From Nematostella vectensis (Eukaryota; Cnidaria; Anthozoa; Actiniaria; Edwardsiidae), in contig NC_064044.1 of NCBI RefSeq assembly GCF_932526225.1, positions 9,710,538 to 9,774,537 of the forward strand: a stretch of 64,000 nt of DNA, given 5' to 3'. Made by a program: the position numbers and the translations under genes. Shown one piece after another: positions 40,965 to 52,439 of the stretch; position 1 is the first letter of the stretch, and each line of letters starts with the position of its first letter. The notes beneath the pieces are model-generated. The model made no database searches and was not told the origin of the DNA. It saw nothing but the letters and a program-made list of their open reading frames with translations.

Positions 40965-41290
40965 CTAATTTTCTACATCGCCAAATGATTCCTTTCGAGC
41001 ATTCTTTCCCCTTTGCACCATTCTCTGGAACTCTGAGAAATCCTTCATGTAATATCTACGTCGCACCAGCCTGCGAAGCAGCCTTCTCAATCGACGCATG
41101 CGCACGGATTCTTTCTTTGACGAGTAGATGCATCCCAAAGGGAAGTCCTTCTCGAAGCCAAGCGCCTCCAGGCCGACGGAGATGCAGCCGCCGAAATGAT
41201 CCTTGTTGTATGATATGTTGGAGAACTTTACGCAGGCTTTGAGGAGATCCACGTGCGGAATGCCAACGCATATTGGCGGCGGGTTAACAG
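40965..41290 (-). CDS. DUF4773 gene exon 5: last exon with arginine-rich tail
   Basis: Encodes VNPPPICVGIPHVDLLKACV, the remaining cysteines, then the Arg-rich segment and a C-terminus ending SFGDVEN. Stop TAG at 40965-40967. Confidence 0.88.
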
Positions 41291-44200
41291 CTAAGGAAAA
41301 GAGAGTGAGGGATTTAGATAAGGGGTGTGTATTATGGGGGGAGGGGGTGCGGGAAACGATAAGATGGGTCTTATGAGGGGACGGTAGGGAGAGGGAGGGG
41401 GAGGGGGGCTAAAATAATAACTTCAGGTTGCGCCCCTTCCCCTGGTCGCCAAAAAACTGGGTCATTTTTGATGGAATGATTGTCGAATATTATACTTGAC
41501 CAATGACTAGAAACCCAGCCCCCCCTCCTCCCCTCTCCACTCAGAAAATCCTGTCCATCAAACTTTATGGATATATCGTCGACATGTTTAACTGAGATTT
41601 GTGCGTTTAGAGGTACATAAACAAGAATGCTAAAGCTTTCTGAAGCACTGCGGGTTACGACAGGCAAAGATTCTCCGAGTGTAACCTTGAAATAGGTGTA
41701 ACAGACTATAGCTTGTCCCTAGGACTAACTGCTCGATAACGTACCTGAGATGGTTTTATTGACGAGGGCCTTGCCATTCCACGTCAGAGTAAAATCCAGT
41801 CCCTAAAAAAGCTCGTATTAGTTCGTTAAAGAAGGCTCCTACTCAGGCCCGTACCCAGACAAAACTATAAAACATAACGTAAGATCCACTCTGGTATGTC
41901 ATTAATCCATAAGTCAGACTTTATTCATAGCCAAATCCGACAATAAACGTCCCGTGGAGATACTGCAAAGGTATAAAAAAAAACTTTTTGTTCTTTCGGG
42001 GGTGGTCAGATTTTTATCAGAAAACTTTCTCTCCCCCCAAAAAAATAGGTCCACTTTTTCGGGTTTCGCACCCCTCCCCCCCCCAAGAAAAATCCTGGGT
42101 ACAGGCCTGCTACTCAATGCCTTTATAAGATTTTGGTAACGTGAACACTATGGCATACTTACAATCTGCGATGGAAGGTAGGTTACATTCACGCATACTG
42201 AAATAAAACAAATAATAGTCCTAAATCAGGAGTACAATATTCTCAGGAACAAGATCGCGTCATAGTCCCATAAATATTCACAAATTTTTGGTAAAATTAT
42301 ACATTTTACTATTTATTTTCTGCCGAAGATGGGTTCATGGATGAACAAAACATCAAGTAATTTGAAGAGCTTAACAGGCCTTCTTTCAGACGTCAAGTTA
42401 CCTATCACAAACCTAATTCGCACATGCAAAAACCATTTGAGCTCAGGCGCGGATTTGCTAGAGCGGATGCACAGTTCTAGAAATCACTTGAAAAGGCTAC
42501 ATGTATTTCTACAACACTTGCGCGTAGTCTTGCTTTCTGATTGGTTGTTAGCTATGGCAAATCAGAGGACATGTACCACGGGATTCGTCATTCACACAAT
42601 CGTTACAGGTTCGCTTGAAGCGAAAGAGATGAAAAACCTTGATCCAGCCTCGCGAGATTAGGTTCTCGACCTAAATGTATTTTCCATCCTTACAAAAAGA
42701 CACTAAAAGTTAATACGCGCGCTGCAAACACCGGTCACGCACCATTTCAAACGAGCGCGCGCTGTTTCAATTGTTCAAAATACTGTTTTCGTTGTTTCTG
42801 TTGCAGAAAACAAATTTCCCATACGTGCCTCGTGACTCCACAACGTTTTGAACACGAGGTGACGAATAGCGTTGTGTATAAAAGTACATACCACCACGGA
42901 AACTGTGGGAAATTGGTCGTGCTTTCGGAGCGTTATGCGCTCCCCCCTACCCTTCCCTCCCCCTTGCGCCCTCCCCTAGCGACGAAACTGAAACTACATA
43001 ATAATATAAAAATATATTTATATAGCGCGAAATCAATAGTATACAGTCGATTGACTAAACGTTGTCGTCAACGGCTTCACGACTACGCGACAAGCCCGCA
43101 TGTTTACATGCTTACATGCGGGCTTGTCGCGTTGTCGGTTGATGACAACGTTTTGTCAATCGACTGTATACACACATACACCTATTTCATAAAAGGTTGT
43201 CAGTGCAAATGGCAAATAGTAAATGGCAGTTCAAAGCCCGAACAGTGCTTCTGGGTACTAATCATTCGTAAATTTTAAGGTGTTAAATAAAGTCTACCAA
43301 TGTCAGAGACATACATTGATGATCTTTAATGGATAATTGTTTGATTTATCCATATTCTTCACCATTTAGTAGAAATTTGATAAGACCCACGGTTCCTTTC
43401 GGTCCTAGAACTGCCGTTTGCCAATCGCCATTTGCCGTTTCGCACTGACAACGTTTTTTGAAATAGGTAAATACCCGCTGACGATGTAATGACTTACCGT
43501 CGTCATCAATGTCAAACTTATCAAACTTGATATGCGCGCAGCAACCGCAGTCCTCGCTTGACTGATTGCAGGCGCAGCCAGTACCTTCCACCGATACATC
43601 CTCTGTCATCCAGTCTTAAAGGTTAAAATGATAAATCACGTGATCTTACAGAAGCGACAGACCATATTTTCGAGATATTTAATAAATCGGCGCATTTTAA
43701 GATCAATATCATGTTAATAAGCGACTTTTTGTTGCTTACGTATAAAAATACAACCTTTTCGTATTTTTACGCATTTTACATATATTTTAACCGGAAGAAA
43801 GCATAACCAGCCTGTACCCTTGGAAAGGTAAGAGGGGGAGGTAAAAGGTAAGAGGAGGAGGTAAAAGGGAAGAGGAGGAGGTAAAAGGGAAGAGGAGGAG
43901 GTAAAAGGGAAGAGGAGGAGGAAAAAGGGAAGAGGAGGAGGTAAAAGGGAAGAGGAGGAGGTAAAAGGGAAGAGGAGGTGGTAAAAGGGAAGAGGAGGAG
44001 GTAAAAGGGAAGAGGAGGAGGTAAAATAAAGATTTGTTTTCCCTATTTTTGGGCGGTCGGACATATGACGAGAAGGACGTTTGGGTGAGAGAGTGAGTCC
44101 CGGGGGGGGGGGGGGGGGGGGGAATGGGGATTCTCTGATAGGCATGCTCGTCGGGAAATTAAAAAAGTACCCCTAAAAGATACCTGCAAGACCAAAAATG

Positions 44201-45270
44201 GCTACCATAAAAAAATGGCTACCATTTCTAGGGGGATACCCCCTAAGGAGTAAAATAGAGTTTTTGGGCGGTGTAAAGTGAAACAGCTTCTGTCAGCCGC
44301 CATTTTGTCATCCTATCAAAGTATCCCGTCTGAGTAAGCATCCATTTCCATCGGCTAATACAGGAAAGCCAATGGGTTATCTTCGATTGAATTTGGTAAA
44401 TAAAGTTTTAAACTTTGTTTTTAGATGGTTGTTTCGAGATTAAAGCACATTATGTGCCTATCAATGTTCAATGTAAACAACAACAAAGGTGTGGCTGGCA
44501 AGGGCTCTTTAATGCACAAATATACGAGAACAACTCCGGCCCGTACCCAGGATTTTTCTTGCCATAGTGTTCACGTTACCAAAATCTTATAAAGGCATTG
44601 AGTACCCAGGATTTTTCTTGGGGGAGGGGGGGGGGGAAGGAATGACTTCTCTGATAAAAATCTGTCCAGCCTTTGCAGTATCTTCACGGGACATTTATTG
44701 TCGGATTGGGTTACCTACCAGATAGATCTAGCTTATGGTTTATAGTTTTGTCTACAAATAGCACGTCCATTGGGATTCGAAAGTGGACCTTTGGCCGTTG
44801 TGGGGGGTTCGTTCGCACCCCCTGCCCTCCCCCCCCCTCCTGGGTACGGGCCTGCAACTCACCCTTCCCTGGAGCCGCTACGCAGGCTATTCACATATTA
44901 GCGGAATTTACAAAGGGAAAATATCGCCGGAGGCCCTACGGATATGTGAAACCTAACCTCGAGTTACTTATAAAAAGAAACTATTGTTTGGGAATCTCTC
45001 CTTCATGGCTATCGAACTTGGCAAATTGCAATATGTTTACAAAAGCTGTAAGTTTTTTTTGTTTTGACCTTACACGCGAGTACGTCTTGGAGATATCGAA
45101 AGAGATAAGAGATATGATAATCATTATAATAATGATAAGAGCTGTTTGTGTTGAATCTATTGAAGCATACCTGAGGATACTTGAAAGACCCTGTCCGGCA
45201 TGTGTTCTGCCTTTGCGGCGACAATAAGGAGACAAAGGCCAGCAATCAAACAAAGACCAAGGAAAGACAT
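40965..45270 (-). CDS. Secreted cysteine-rich DUF4773-type protein (5 exons, complete)
   Basis: Five phase-consistent exons (45171-45270, 43498-43614, 42163-42197, 41745-41802, 40965-41290) give 636 bases and 211 residues. The protein starts MSFLGLCLIAGLCLLIVAAK, a signal peptide. A cysteine cluster follows (GCACNQSSEDCGCCAHIKFD), then CVNVTYLPSQIGLDFTLTWN, then VNPPPICVGIPHVDLLKACV and GGCISVGLEALGF. The CxC, CxCC and NPPPxC pattern is what I remember of the DUF4773 family, whose function is unknown. The last 70 residues are arginine-rich (RMRRLRRLLRRLVRRRYY) and unlike the rest. The first four exons are small and the last is 326 bases. Probably secreted or lumenal. The family name is from memory; the exon model stands on splice sites and frame alone. 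Confidence 0.82.
41745..41802 (-). CDS. DUF4773 gene exon 4
   Basis: Encodes GLDFTLTWNGKALVNKTIS; ends in phase 1 and is completed by exon 5. Confidence 0.83.
41841..42109. mobile_element. Short inverted-repeat element, CAGGCCCGTACCC family (copy B)
   Basis: Ends AGGCCCGTACCCAG and CTGGGTACAGGCCTG; CTACTC is repeated on both sides as a 6-bp target duplication. It lies in the intron between exons 3 and 4 of the DUF4773 gene. Confidence 0.82.
42163..42197 (-). CDS. DUF4773 gene exon 3: 35-base exon
   Basis: Encodes CVNVTYLPSQI. Found by phase: two bases complete the codon from exon 2 and the end is in phase 0. Confidence 0.8.
43039..43171. mobile_element. 133-bp hairpin-like palindrome
   Basis: Arms GTATACAGTCGATTGAC and GTCAATCGACTGTATAC pair, as do gcgacaagcccgcatgt and acatgcgggcttgtcgc. 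The loop is about 10 bases. Confidence 0.85.
43183..43475. mobile_element. 0.3 kb inverted-repeat element
   Basis: acctatttcataaaaggttgtcagtgc near 43183 pairs with its reverse complement near 43450-43470, and the aaatggca...ggcagttc blocks pair as well. It lies between exons 2 and 3 of the DUF4773 gene. Confidence 0.7.
43498..43614 (-). CDS. DUF4773 gene exon 2: cysteine cluster
   Basis: Encodes WMTEDVSVEGTGCACNQSSE, DCGCCAHIKFDKF and an acidic IDDD. Five cysteines in 15 residues. Confidence 0.87.
43828..44030 (+). repeat. 18-bp purine-rich minisatellite
   Basis: About 11 copies of gtaaaagggaagaggagg. The Pro/Leu-rich open frame on the other strand is an artefact. Confidence 0.93.
44537..44854. 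mobile_element. Short inverted-repeat element, CAGGCCCGTACCC family (copy C, chimeric)
   Basis: Ends CGGCCCGTACCCAGG and CCTGGGTACGGGCCTG flanked by CAACTC on both sides. Inside the left end is about 44 bp identical to the reverse complement of the sequence next to copy B (42112-42155). It lies in intron 1 of the DUF4773 gene. Confidence 0.82.
45171..45270 (-). CDS. DUF4773 gene exon 1: signal peptide
   Basis: ATG at 45270; hydrophobic core LGLCLIAGLCLLIVAA, likely cleavage after AKA; ends in phase 1 after VFQVSS. Confidence 0.85.
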
Positions 45271-45435
45271 CTTGAGATATGTAGACATGACACGAAGATA
45301 AAAGAAATGGTCTTTCCGGCTTCACGGCCCGCGCGTCTCGGCATGTCTAGTCACGTGATACCCATGAGGAATGCCGAGCTCAAATTCGGTATGTATAAAT
45401 AAACACACTCGTGAGCTTTTTGTAACATTGAATAT

Positions 45436-45443
45436 GTGGCTTT
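45436..45443 (-). promoter_or_regulatory. Possible TATA box of the DUF4773 gene
   Basis: CTATAAAAG on the minus strand, about 170 bases before the start codon. Several upstream ATGs would then lie in the 5' UTR, which weakens the call. Confidence 0.25.
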
Positions 45444-48406
45444 TATAGGTATTTATTGTTTACTAATTCTTCGGCAAAATGCGTCATGTCTATTTTATGC
45501 TACTAGTGCAATCAAATTTCATGTAGGAGGAGCGGGGCAATAGTAGCTAAACGATGCTGCAAGAAATTGGATCTCCATTCAGTTCGACTGGCAGAAAAGG
45601 CTATGTTTTATTAATTCGCCATTGCGTTTTCTTACCATACATACAAAAAGATTCAAAGACAATTCTTTAATAAGACATACCATGGGGCCTTTTTAAATCA
45701 ATTATGCAGTTCCAGAAAATATTTATACCCTCCCCCCCCCCCCTCTAGTTTAGCAACTGCCAAAAACATGTAAGCAGGTAAGTGCGAGACAAATTTTGTA
45801 AAGCGCGACAAGAAAATGTTCCTTAGCTATCCGATAATCTTTCCTTTGTCGTTGCTACAAGATTTGGCGCGCGCTACAATGTCTCTCTGCGGCTGGCTAA
45901 ACTATGCAGGCCAGGATTTTTAGCGGGGGTGGGGGGGGGGTGGGGGGTGGGGGTGGGTCGTTTACCCATTAACTGGACTATTTTCTTTTAGATAGCTATC
46001 GTCCTAGCTCGTAGTTGTATTTAATTTTTCTTCATGAGAGCGGACATTCCAGTCGAATGGCTCAGGCCTGCTAGCAGACATGCAGGCGACATATCGCCTA
46101 GTTTAGCCAGGCCTTTATACTAGTTATAGACCTGGAATTGAAAGTGTAATGTTTTTCCCTTTATTAATGGAACGAGTTGTCTCCCAGTGGCGCGTGCCGT
46201 AATGAGCACATGCACGTGAACACACACCAGCTGTTGACGATGCATGTCATATAGTTCTATTACCGTCCCGAAGGCCGCCTATCGGAGTTGCAAGCTGCTG
46301 TTTGTTTTTCTTTTTTCAGATCAGAAGGACCAAGCCAAGGCGAGTAAAACTTGGGAATATCCTACGCGATTGAGGGGAAACGCGGCATCAATTGACTAAT
46401 TAGACTTTTAATTGGCAACCTTAAAAAAAACGCCTCACACTGCTTTCAGGCCGGTGTCGCACTGTTAAGGGGCATTAGCAGTGTAGATCATGGATCATGG
46501 ACTTGTGTTTGATATTGATACTGAAATAAGCAACATAAAACACATGTCCTCCTACTACTCTTTTCTTCTTTTAAGAATTAAAATTAAGAATTAAAATTCA
46601 CCTAAGTTATCCTCATAAACAATCAGTGAATTAACATGTAGAGCTGTCCATGTAATAACGTACGGGATGAATTGTTCTAATAATAAATAGAAACCTGACA
46701 TACATATACGCTTCGACTTCTAGACATGTAGGACGAAATGGTCTTAAAAAAACTCATCCAGTGTTCTACATAATATTAACATCCTCTTTACATTCAATCG
46801 AGGTCGATATTTTACCATGAAAAATAATGATCTTCTTACATTTAATTATTGTTGGCTTTGCGATCGGTTAAAAATAACAAGTTTAAAGCATTGTTATAGG
46901 CGTTTTGTGTCTAATTTCAATTACTGTACCATCTTTAATTGGACGAGTCCTAATGCCTCATCTGTTTTGGCAACAAAGTTAATTAGCAGAGGGAGGGGGG
47001 GGGGGGGGAAAGCTCTGCCTTGCTTATATTCCATGAAAAGGTCGACTCCTATCGGCAAGTTTTGGGCTCCATGTAAAGCAGAACTCTGCCCGTAATGATG
47101 AAGGCAGGGCTGCCTGTGGGCCTTCTGTATGCTGTGGTCTCGAGTTCTCTGGTGAGCTTGTAGTTTATGTCACTTAGTGGACGTTTGTCTCAATCATTGT
47201 ACCATGGGCACAATACAGAAGCATGGGGGCACATTCCCCTAGCGCCCCGCCCCCTTTTACGGCCATGAAATAAGAAAACCACCGGGCAACTTTAATCGGC
47301 TGGTTTGAGTCGAGCTTCGCATAGAATTTGAGGAAGTGTATAGGGGGAGTGCGAAAAAGTCGATACAAGTTAGTCGAGAAAAAGTCGATACAAATAATTT
47401 TCAAATATTTTCTCAAATAAATCTATAATGGCACACACTTTATTATTTTTCAAATCAAAGATAAAACTATAACAAATCAAACATAAAACTCATTAACCTA
47501 CCATTTTATGTCATACTATTACCGATATTTTCATAAGAGCTGAGCTGTACAGGGCAAATAGTTCTGTTACCTCAGGTACGCATATACATACTATTACCGA
47601 TATTTGCATGCGAGCTGAGCTGTACAGGGCAAATAGTTCTGTTACCTCAGGTACGCATATATACATACTATTACCGATATTTGCATGCGAGCTGAGCTGT
47701 ACAGGGCAAATAGTTTGTTTCCTCAGGTACGCATCTCGTGGGCAATACCCCGTCCACTCAAATATTTAAAAACGTTACTCTATCGGCAAACGATGTATTG
47801 ATTAACTCGCGCGATGTAAAAATGCTAAAAAATTCTAATGAAGACTAAATTCAAAATTAGGCTTCACGTCTCAAGGCGTTTCGGTCAATAACCAAAAGTC
47901 AAAGAACAAGCCAGAGGAATAGCCGTCGCCTTGTTTTGTACGACGCTTATTAGAAGTCTTTTTACGTTCCCCCTATCAGTAGACACTATACACAGGATTG
48001 GCTAAAGGGGTTGCGAAGTCATAAGTAACGTATGGAAACATATGGAAACATACGGCTTCGGGAGGGAGGGCAGGAGAGGTCTTTTATAAGAACGGTTAGT
48101 CCGAGAATTCAACAAATTCTAAGAACACTCTGCTTATAACATCCAGAGACTCTAAGATAGCAGCAAAGTCAAAGAATAGTTTTCTTATTCAAGTAAGCGT
48201 TCAAGAAGGATGAATCAAATTGTATTCAAACTTAGCGATACTATTCTTGTTTATCAGTTGGGTAATTTTGTTTTTAATACTTGATATCATAACCTTATAT
48301 ACTATAGCTAGTGTGTATAAATCAGGCCGCAATGTCACTTGAATTTAAGCACATCCATAAGAAGAACATATGAACAGCTTAGTCTTGACTAAAAACTAAA
48401 TGTGTA
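45444..48406. other. Mostly intergenic sequence
   Basis: Holds G-runs near 45927-45957 and 46995-47009 and an element-end-like sequence near 45706-45745. I found no exon that I would defend; upstream exons of the plus-strand gene at 49458 may hide here. Confidence 0.5.
47518..47735. repeat. 77-bp tandem repeat, three copies
   Basis: catactattaccgatattt, gagctgagctgtacagggca and cctcaggtacgcat recur three times. Confidence 0.88.
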
Positions 48407-48577
48407 GTTCCAAAAAATATCCATACCCCCCTATTTAGGGGGCCGGAAGCATGACATCGCACACCTCTGGAATTTCCAACCCCCTGGAAAAAATAAATCC
48501 AGGAACTGTTAAGGAAAAAGGGCATTTTACCTCCCTCCCCTCTGGAAATTCCTGGGCGTTTGAACCCCCGATCCCCT

Positions 48578-49250
<673 letters not shown>

Positions 49251-49457
49251 AAAACTTTCTGAGCGTACGCAATTTGTTCTTTTGTTCCATTGAGGGGATT
49301 GGAATTTCCAATCCCTTCAATGGGGGGTGGGGGGGATGGATATTTTCTGGAACTACACAATTTCCAAAAAGTGGTGTAATCGAAGACAATGGTCCAGGAA
49401 GAAAACCTCCACGTCCGGTTTTGTCCGGTTTTGTCTGTACTATTTTCTCTCTTGCAG

Positions 49458-49529
49458 GGGCGGTCACGTTTGCATGCTCTTGCTGCCTGCTGAGGACGTG
49501 CTGTTCATGTGGAGCACTGAGCATTATGG
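49458..49529 (+). CDS. Exon of an unrecognised plus-strand gene (a)
   Basis: Acceptor TTTCTCTCTTGCAG and donor GG/GTAAGG bound a frame reading GGHVCMLLLPAEDVLFMWST then EHYG. It is protein-like, and its two-base end joins the next exon in phase. I do not recognise the family. Upstream exons are missing. Confidence 0.5.
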
Positions 49530-50077
49530 GTAAGGAAGACTTCCAGTAGCTACATGACTCGCCAAAACCCTGTCAGGAGTTTTACCATATTTGAGTCCGC
49601 TTTAATCTAATTTGTATCACACGTAAACTTTAAATGTTTTTTTGTTTATTACGTTTGCTAACCTCCCTAAAAAGAACTATAATTCTTTAATAATATTATA
49701 ATATATATAATAATATTATTCTATCTGAAAAAAAGTTAAAGACATTGGTTGATGAAATTTCCTTTTTCTGACCGACTTATATCTGGTGCTTTTCTTACAG
49801 GTACAGTTCAACCGAACGTGTAATCGAACTCGGCCGCCATTATTTTGTTATTGTTAACACTCGCTTAGATATAAAAAAAGTATAAATGCTTACTAGCTAT
49901 TTTCCTGTTCGCCAGATCTGAGGACAGGCGTCGTTCATTTTGTTATTACAAGAAAGGGGCGACCTCTGCATGGATGGGTAAGGGCGTCTTCTGTACTCTT
50001 GCTGGTAGCCAGTTGACATTAAGCAATCTATCTTGCATGATCTAGCATTATCGTCACTCGTTTGGCATGGTCCCTAG

Positions 50078-50405
50078 CGATACCTAGGGAAATCCACACA
50101 GGGAACAGCCTCTGTAACTAGGAAAATCCCCTCAGGTAACAGCCTATGTAACTAGGGAAATTCCCACAGGTAACAGCCTCTGTAACTAGGGAACTCCCCA
50201 CAGGGAACAGCCTCTGCAACTAGGAAAATCCCACAGGGAACAGCCTATGTAACTAGGGAAATCCCCAGAGGTATCAGCCTTGTAACTAGGGAAATCCCCA
50301 CAGGGAACAGCCTCTGTAACTAGGGAATTCCCTACAGGGAACATCCTCCCGTACCTAGAAAATTCCCCACGGGAAACAGCCTCCCGTACCTAGGGAATTC
50401 CCCAC
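50078..50405. repeat. 36-bp minisatellite
   Basis: About nine imperfect copies of tagggaaatccccacaggga plus acagcctctgtaac, between exons (a) and (b). Confidence 0.88.
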
Positions 50406-50978
50406 AAGTAACAAACATGATGATTCGAAAAGACGGTAAATTTAAATTGCCAGCTACCACTTACTATATTATTCGTCATTCAAAAGACTGGCGAGCCGCC
50501 GTGCCAGTATTTTATTCGTCTTAAATTTCTTGGGGTCTTGATGGGAGAAATCTTGGTTAGAAACGAGAAAGGGGCATGTGCTTGGAGCTTACCTCTGAAA
50601 GGGGCATTTCAGTCCAGTGAACACATTCATTAATACAACTAATGTTTTAATCCATGAATACAGAATATTAAAAGCAAGAAAAATGGGAAAAGAGGTTATT
50701 AGGAGAATAAGGTTTATAATATGAAAACAATCGTGGCCGCGGATCAATATAAAACATGATTAGCGTCTTGAAAAAAAAAATGGAAAAGAAAAACAAAACA
50801 TACGATGAATCTTCAAGCTTAACGGCTTTGCTGCATATTTTGGCCCCAGCGCCGCTATACAGTTAACTAAACAATGCACAGAGTACCCCAACAGGAAAGG
50901 TCAATAACCAGGTTCCTACGCCCCGCACCTGAAATAAAGTTCTCCTATCGTTATTTTAACTCTCGGTACCCGCTTCAG

Positions 50979-51247
50979 AAGTTTGCTTGGGTATGATCCT
51001 AATAACAAGAGTCTGTACGGTGTCGACATTGGGCTGAAAAGAGTCTTACGGGTAATAGACCCTCTGGAGACAGAACGGGGCCGACTTACAGCAGCAGTGC
51101 CCTTCAGTGCCTGGATGACCCTTCGAGACAGCCCCAGCACGATTCTGGCCACGGAGATGCCTCTTATTCCAATGACAACGGAGAGCATCACCGATAAGCC
51201 GTTGCCGCCGCTTACGCTGACATCGACCCTGAATACTCTGTGGGGAG
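50979..51247 (+). CDS. Exon of an unrecognised plus-strand gene (b)
   Basis: Acceptor in a pyrimidine-rich stretch ending CTTCAG, donor GGAG/GTAAGG. The frame reads SLLGYDPNNKSLYGVDIGLK then RVLRVIDPLETERGRLTAAV and a Pro/Thr-rich second half. Joined to exon (a) it gives STEHYGSLLGYDPNNKSLYG. 269 bases open, ends in phase 1. The family is unknown to me; secreted or repeat-containing is only a guess. The overlapping minus-strand frame is less protein-like and lacks splice sites. Confidence 0.55.
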
Positions 51248-51944
51248 GTAAGGCATTATACTTAAAGAGCAGCACGTGCTACCGCCAGACAACCTAGACA
51301 CATTTTAAAGAGTGTTCAAGAGCCGCTAGTATGCCACCCTAGTAAAAGACTTGAAAAAGGCCAATCACGCCGCTTAATTCAGAGTCATAGAAAGAATCAA
51401 TTTCTATAAGCTAATTCAAGCGAGAAACCAAGTAATATCGTCAATAACGTATCAGACTTCATTCGTGGATTGTTATTATGAAGTATCCTTGCGAATAAAC
51501 CGTTGTATTTCATTGAAAAACAATAACAAAGGAGTGATTAATCGACATACTTTAAAAACAAGTGTCAGAAAGCACACTCTCAATCGGCTGATATGGAAAG
51601 CCCTTGCAATAGTTCGATTGAAATAGGTAAAAAATTAGCATAGAAATTTTATTTTAAATTACAAGATTTTTTAACAAAATTTGGCTTCCAATATTAAATT
51701 AAAATAATGAAAGGGCTTGGGGTTTCTGAAGGACCGCAATTTGGGTAGATAAATCATGTCTAGAATGATTTCACATGTCTAGAAAGATTTCACAATAATT
51801 TTGTTTTGATTTTTAGTTCGCGGCTGTATCGTTCTCTGGGTATAGGAACCTTATAAATACAAGACAAGTAAACAAACAACTAAATTAAAATCCAAAAATA
51901 TATTTCTTTTCATGCATTACATATTGGTGCACCCACCCTTTACC
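51248..51944. other. No feature seen
   Basis: AT-rich sequence after exon (b). The next exon of that gene should lie here or beyond, but I cannot identify it. Confidence 0.4.
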
Positions 51945-52439
51945 ATATACCGGGGGGGGGGGGGGGGGGGGGGGGTTGAATAGGTTTGCGGATTCGGCCC
52001 CGAAATGCTCACGGATTACGGATTTTGAAGATATCAGCGGATTGGCGGATTTTGGAAGTACGGCGGATCACGGATTTGTTGACAGTTCGGGCGCGGATTT
52101 TGGATTTTGACTGCTTTGACGGTCGAATTTCAGATTTCAAATAAATTTCAATCGATGCTATTGTTTATCTGTCAAACCATACGGATCTAAAAAATTCTGC
52201 AGATCCACGGATTTGCTCCGAAAATATTGCGGATCGGCGGGGAATTCATATATTAGCTAACTTAGCAAATTAACTTACTAGTACTAGTAAATGAAATTGG
52301 GGGCGAGAAAGTTTAGTGGTATTATTTTGAAATTTTATAGAATTTTAAAATTTTATAGATAAAAACATACTAGTAAACAAAATTTCGGGGCGAGAAAGCA
52401 ATCTGACAACTCGCCCCGACATTTGGTTTACTAGTATAA

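Noticed and set aside
43714-44145. Pro/Leu/Ser-rich minus-strand open frame
   Set aside because: Translation of the 18-bp purine-rich minisatellite and a poly-G run.
47095-47151. MMKAGLPVGLLYAVVSSSL followed by a GTGAGC donor, possible signal peptide of the plus-strand gene
   Set aside because: Phase does not join exon 49458-49529 directly, and I found no linking exon.
50916-51275. 119-codon minus-strand open frame
   Set aside because: Antisense of the better supported plus-strand exon 50979-51247.
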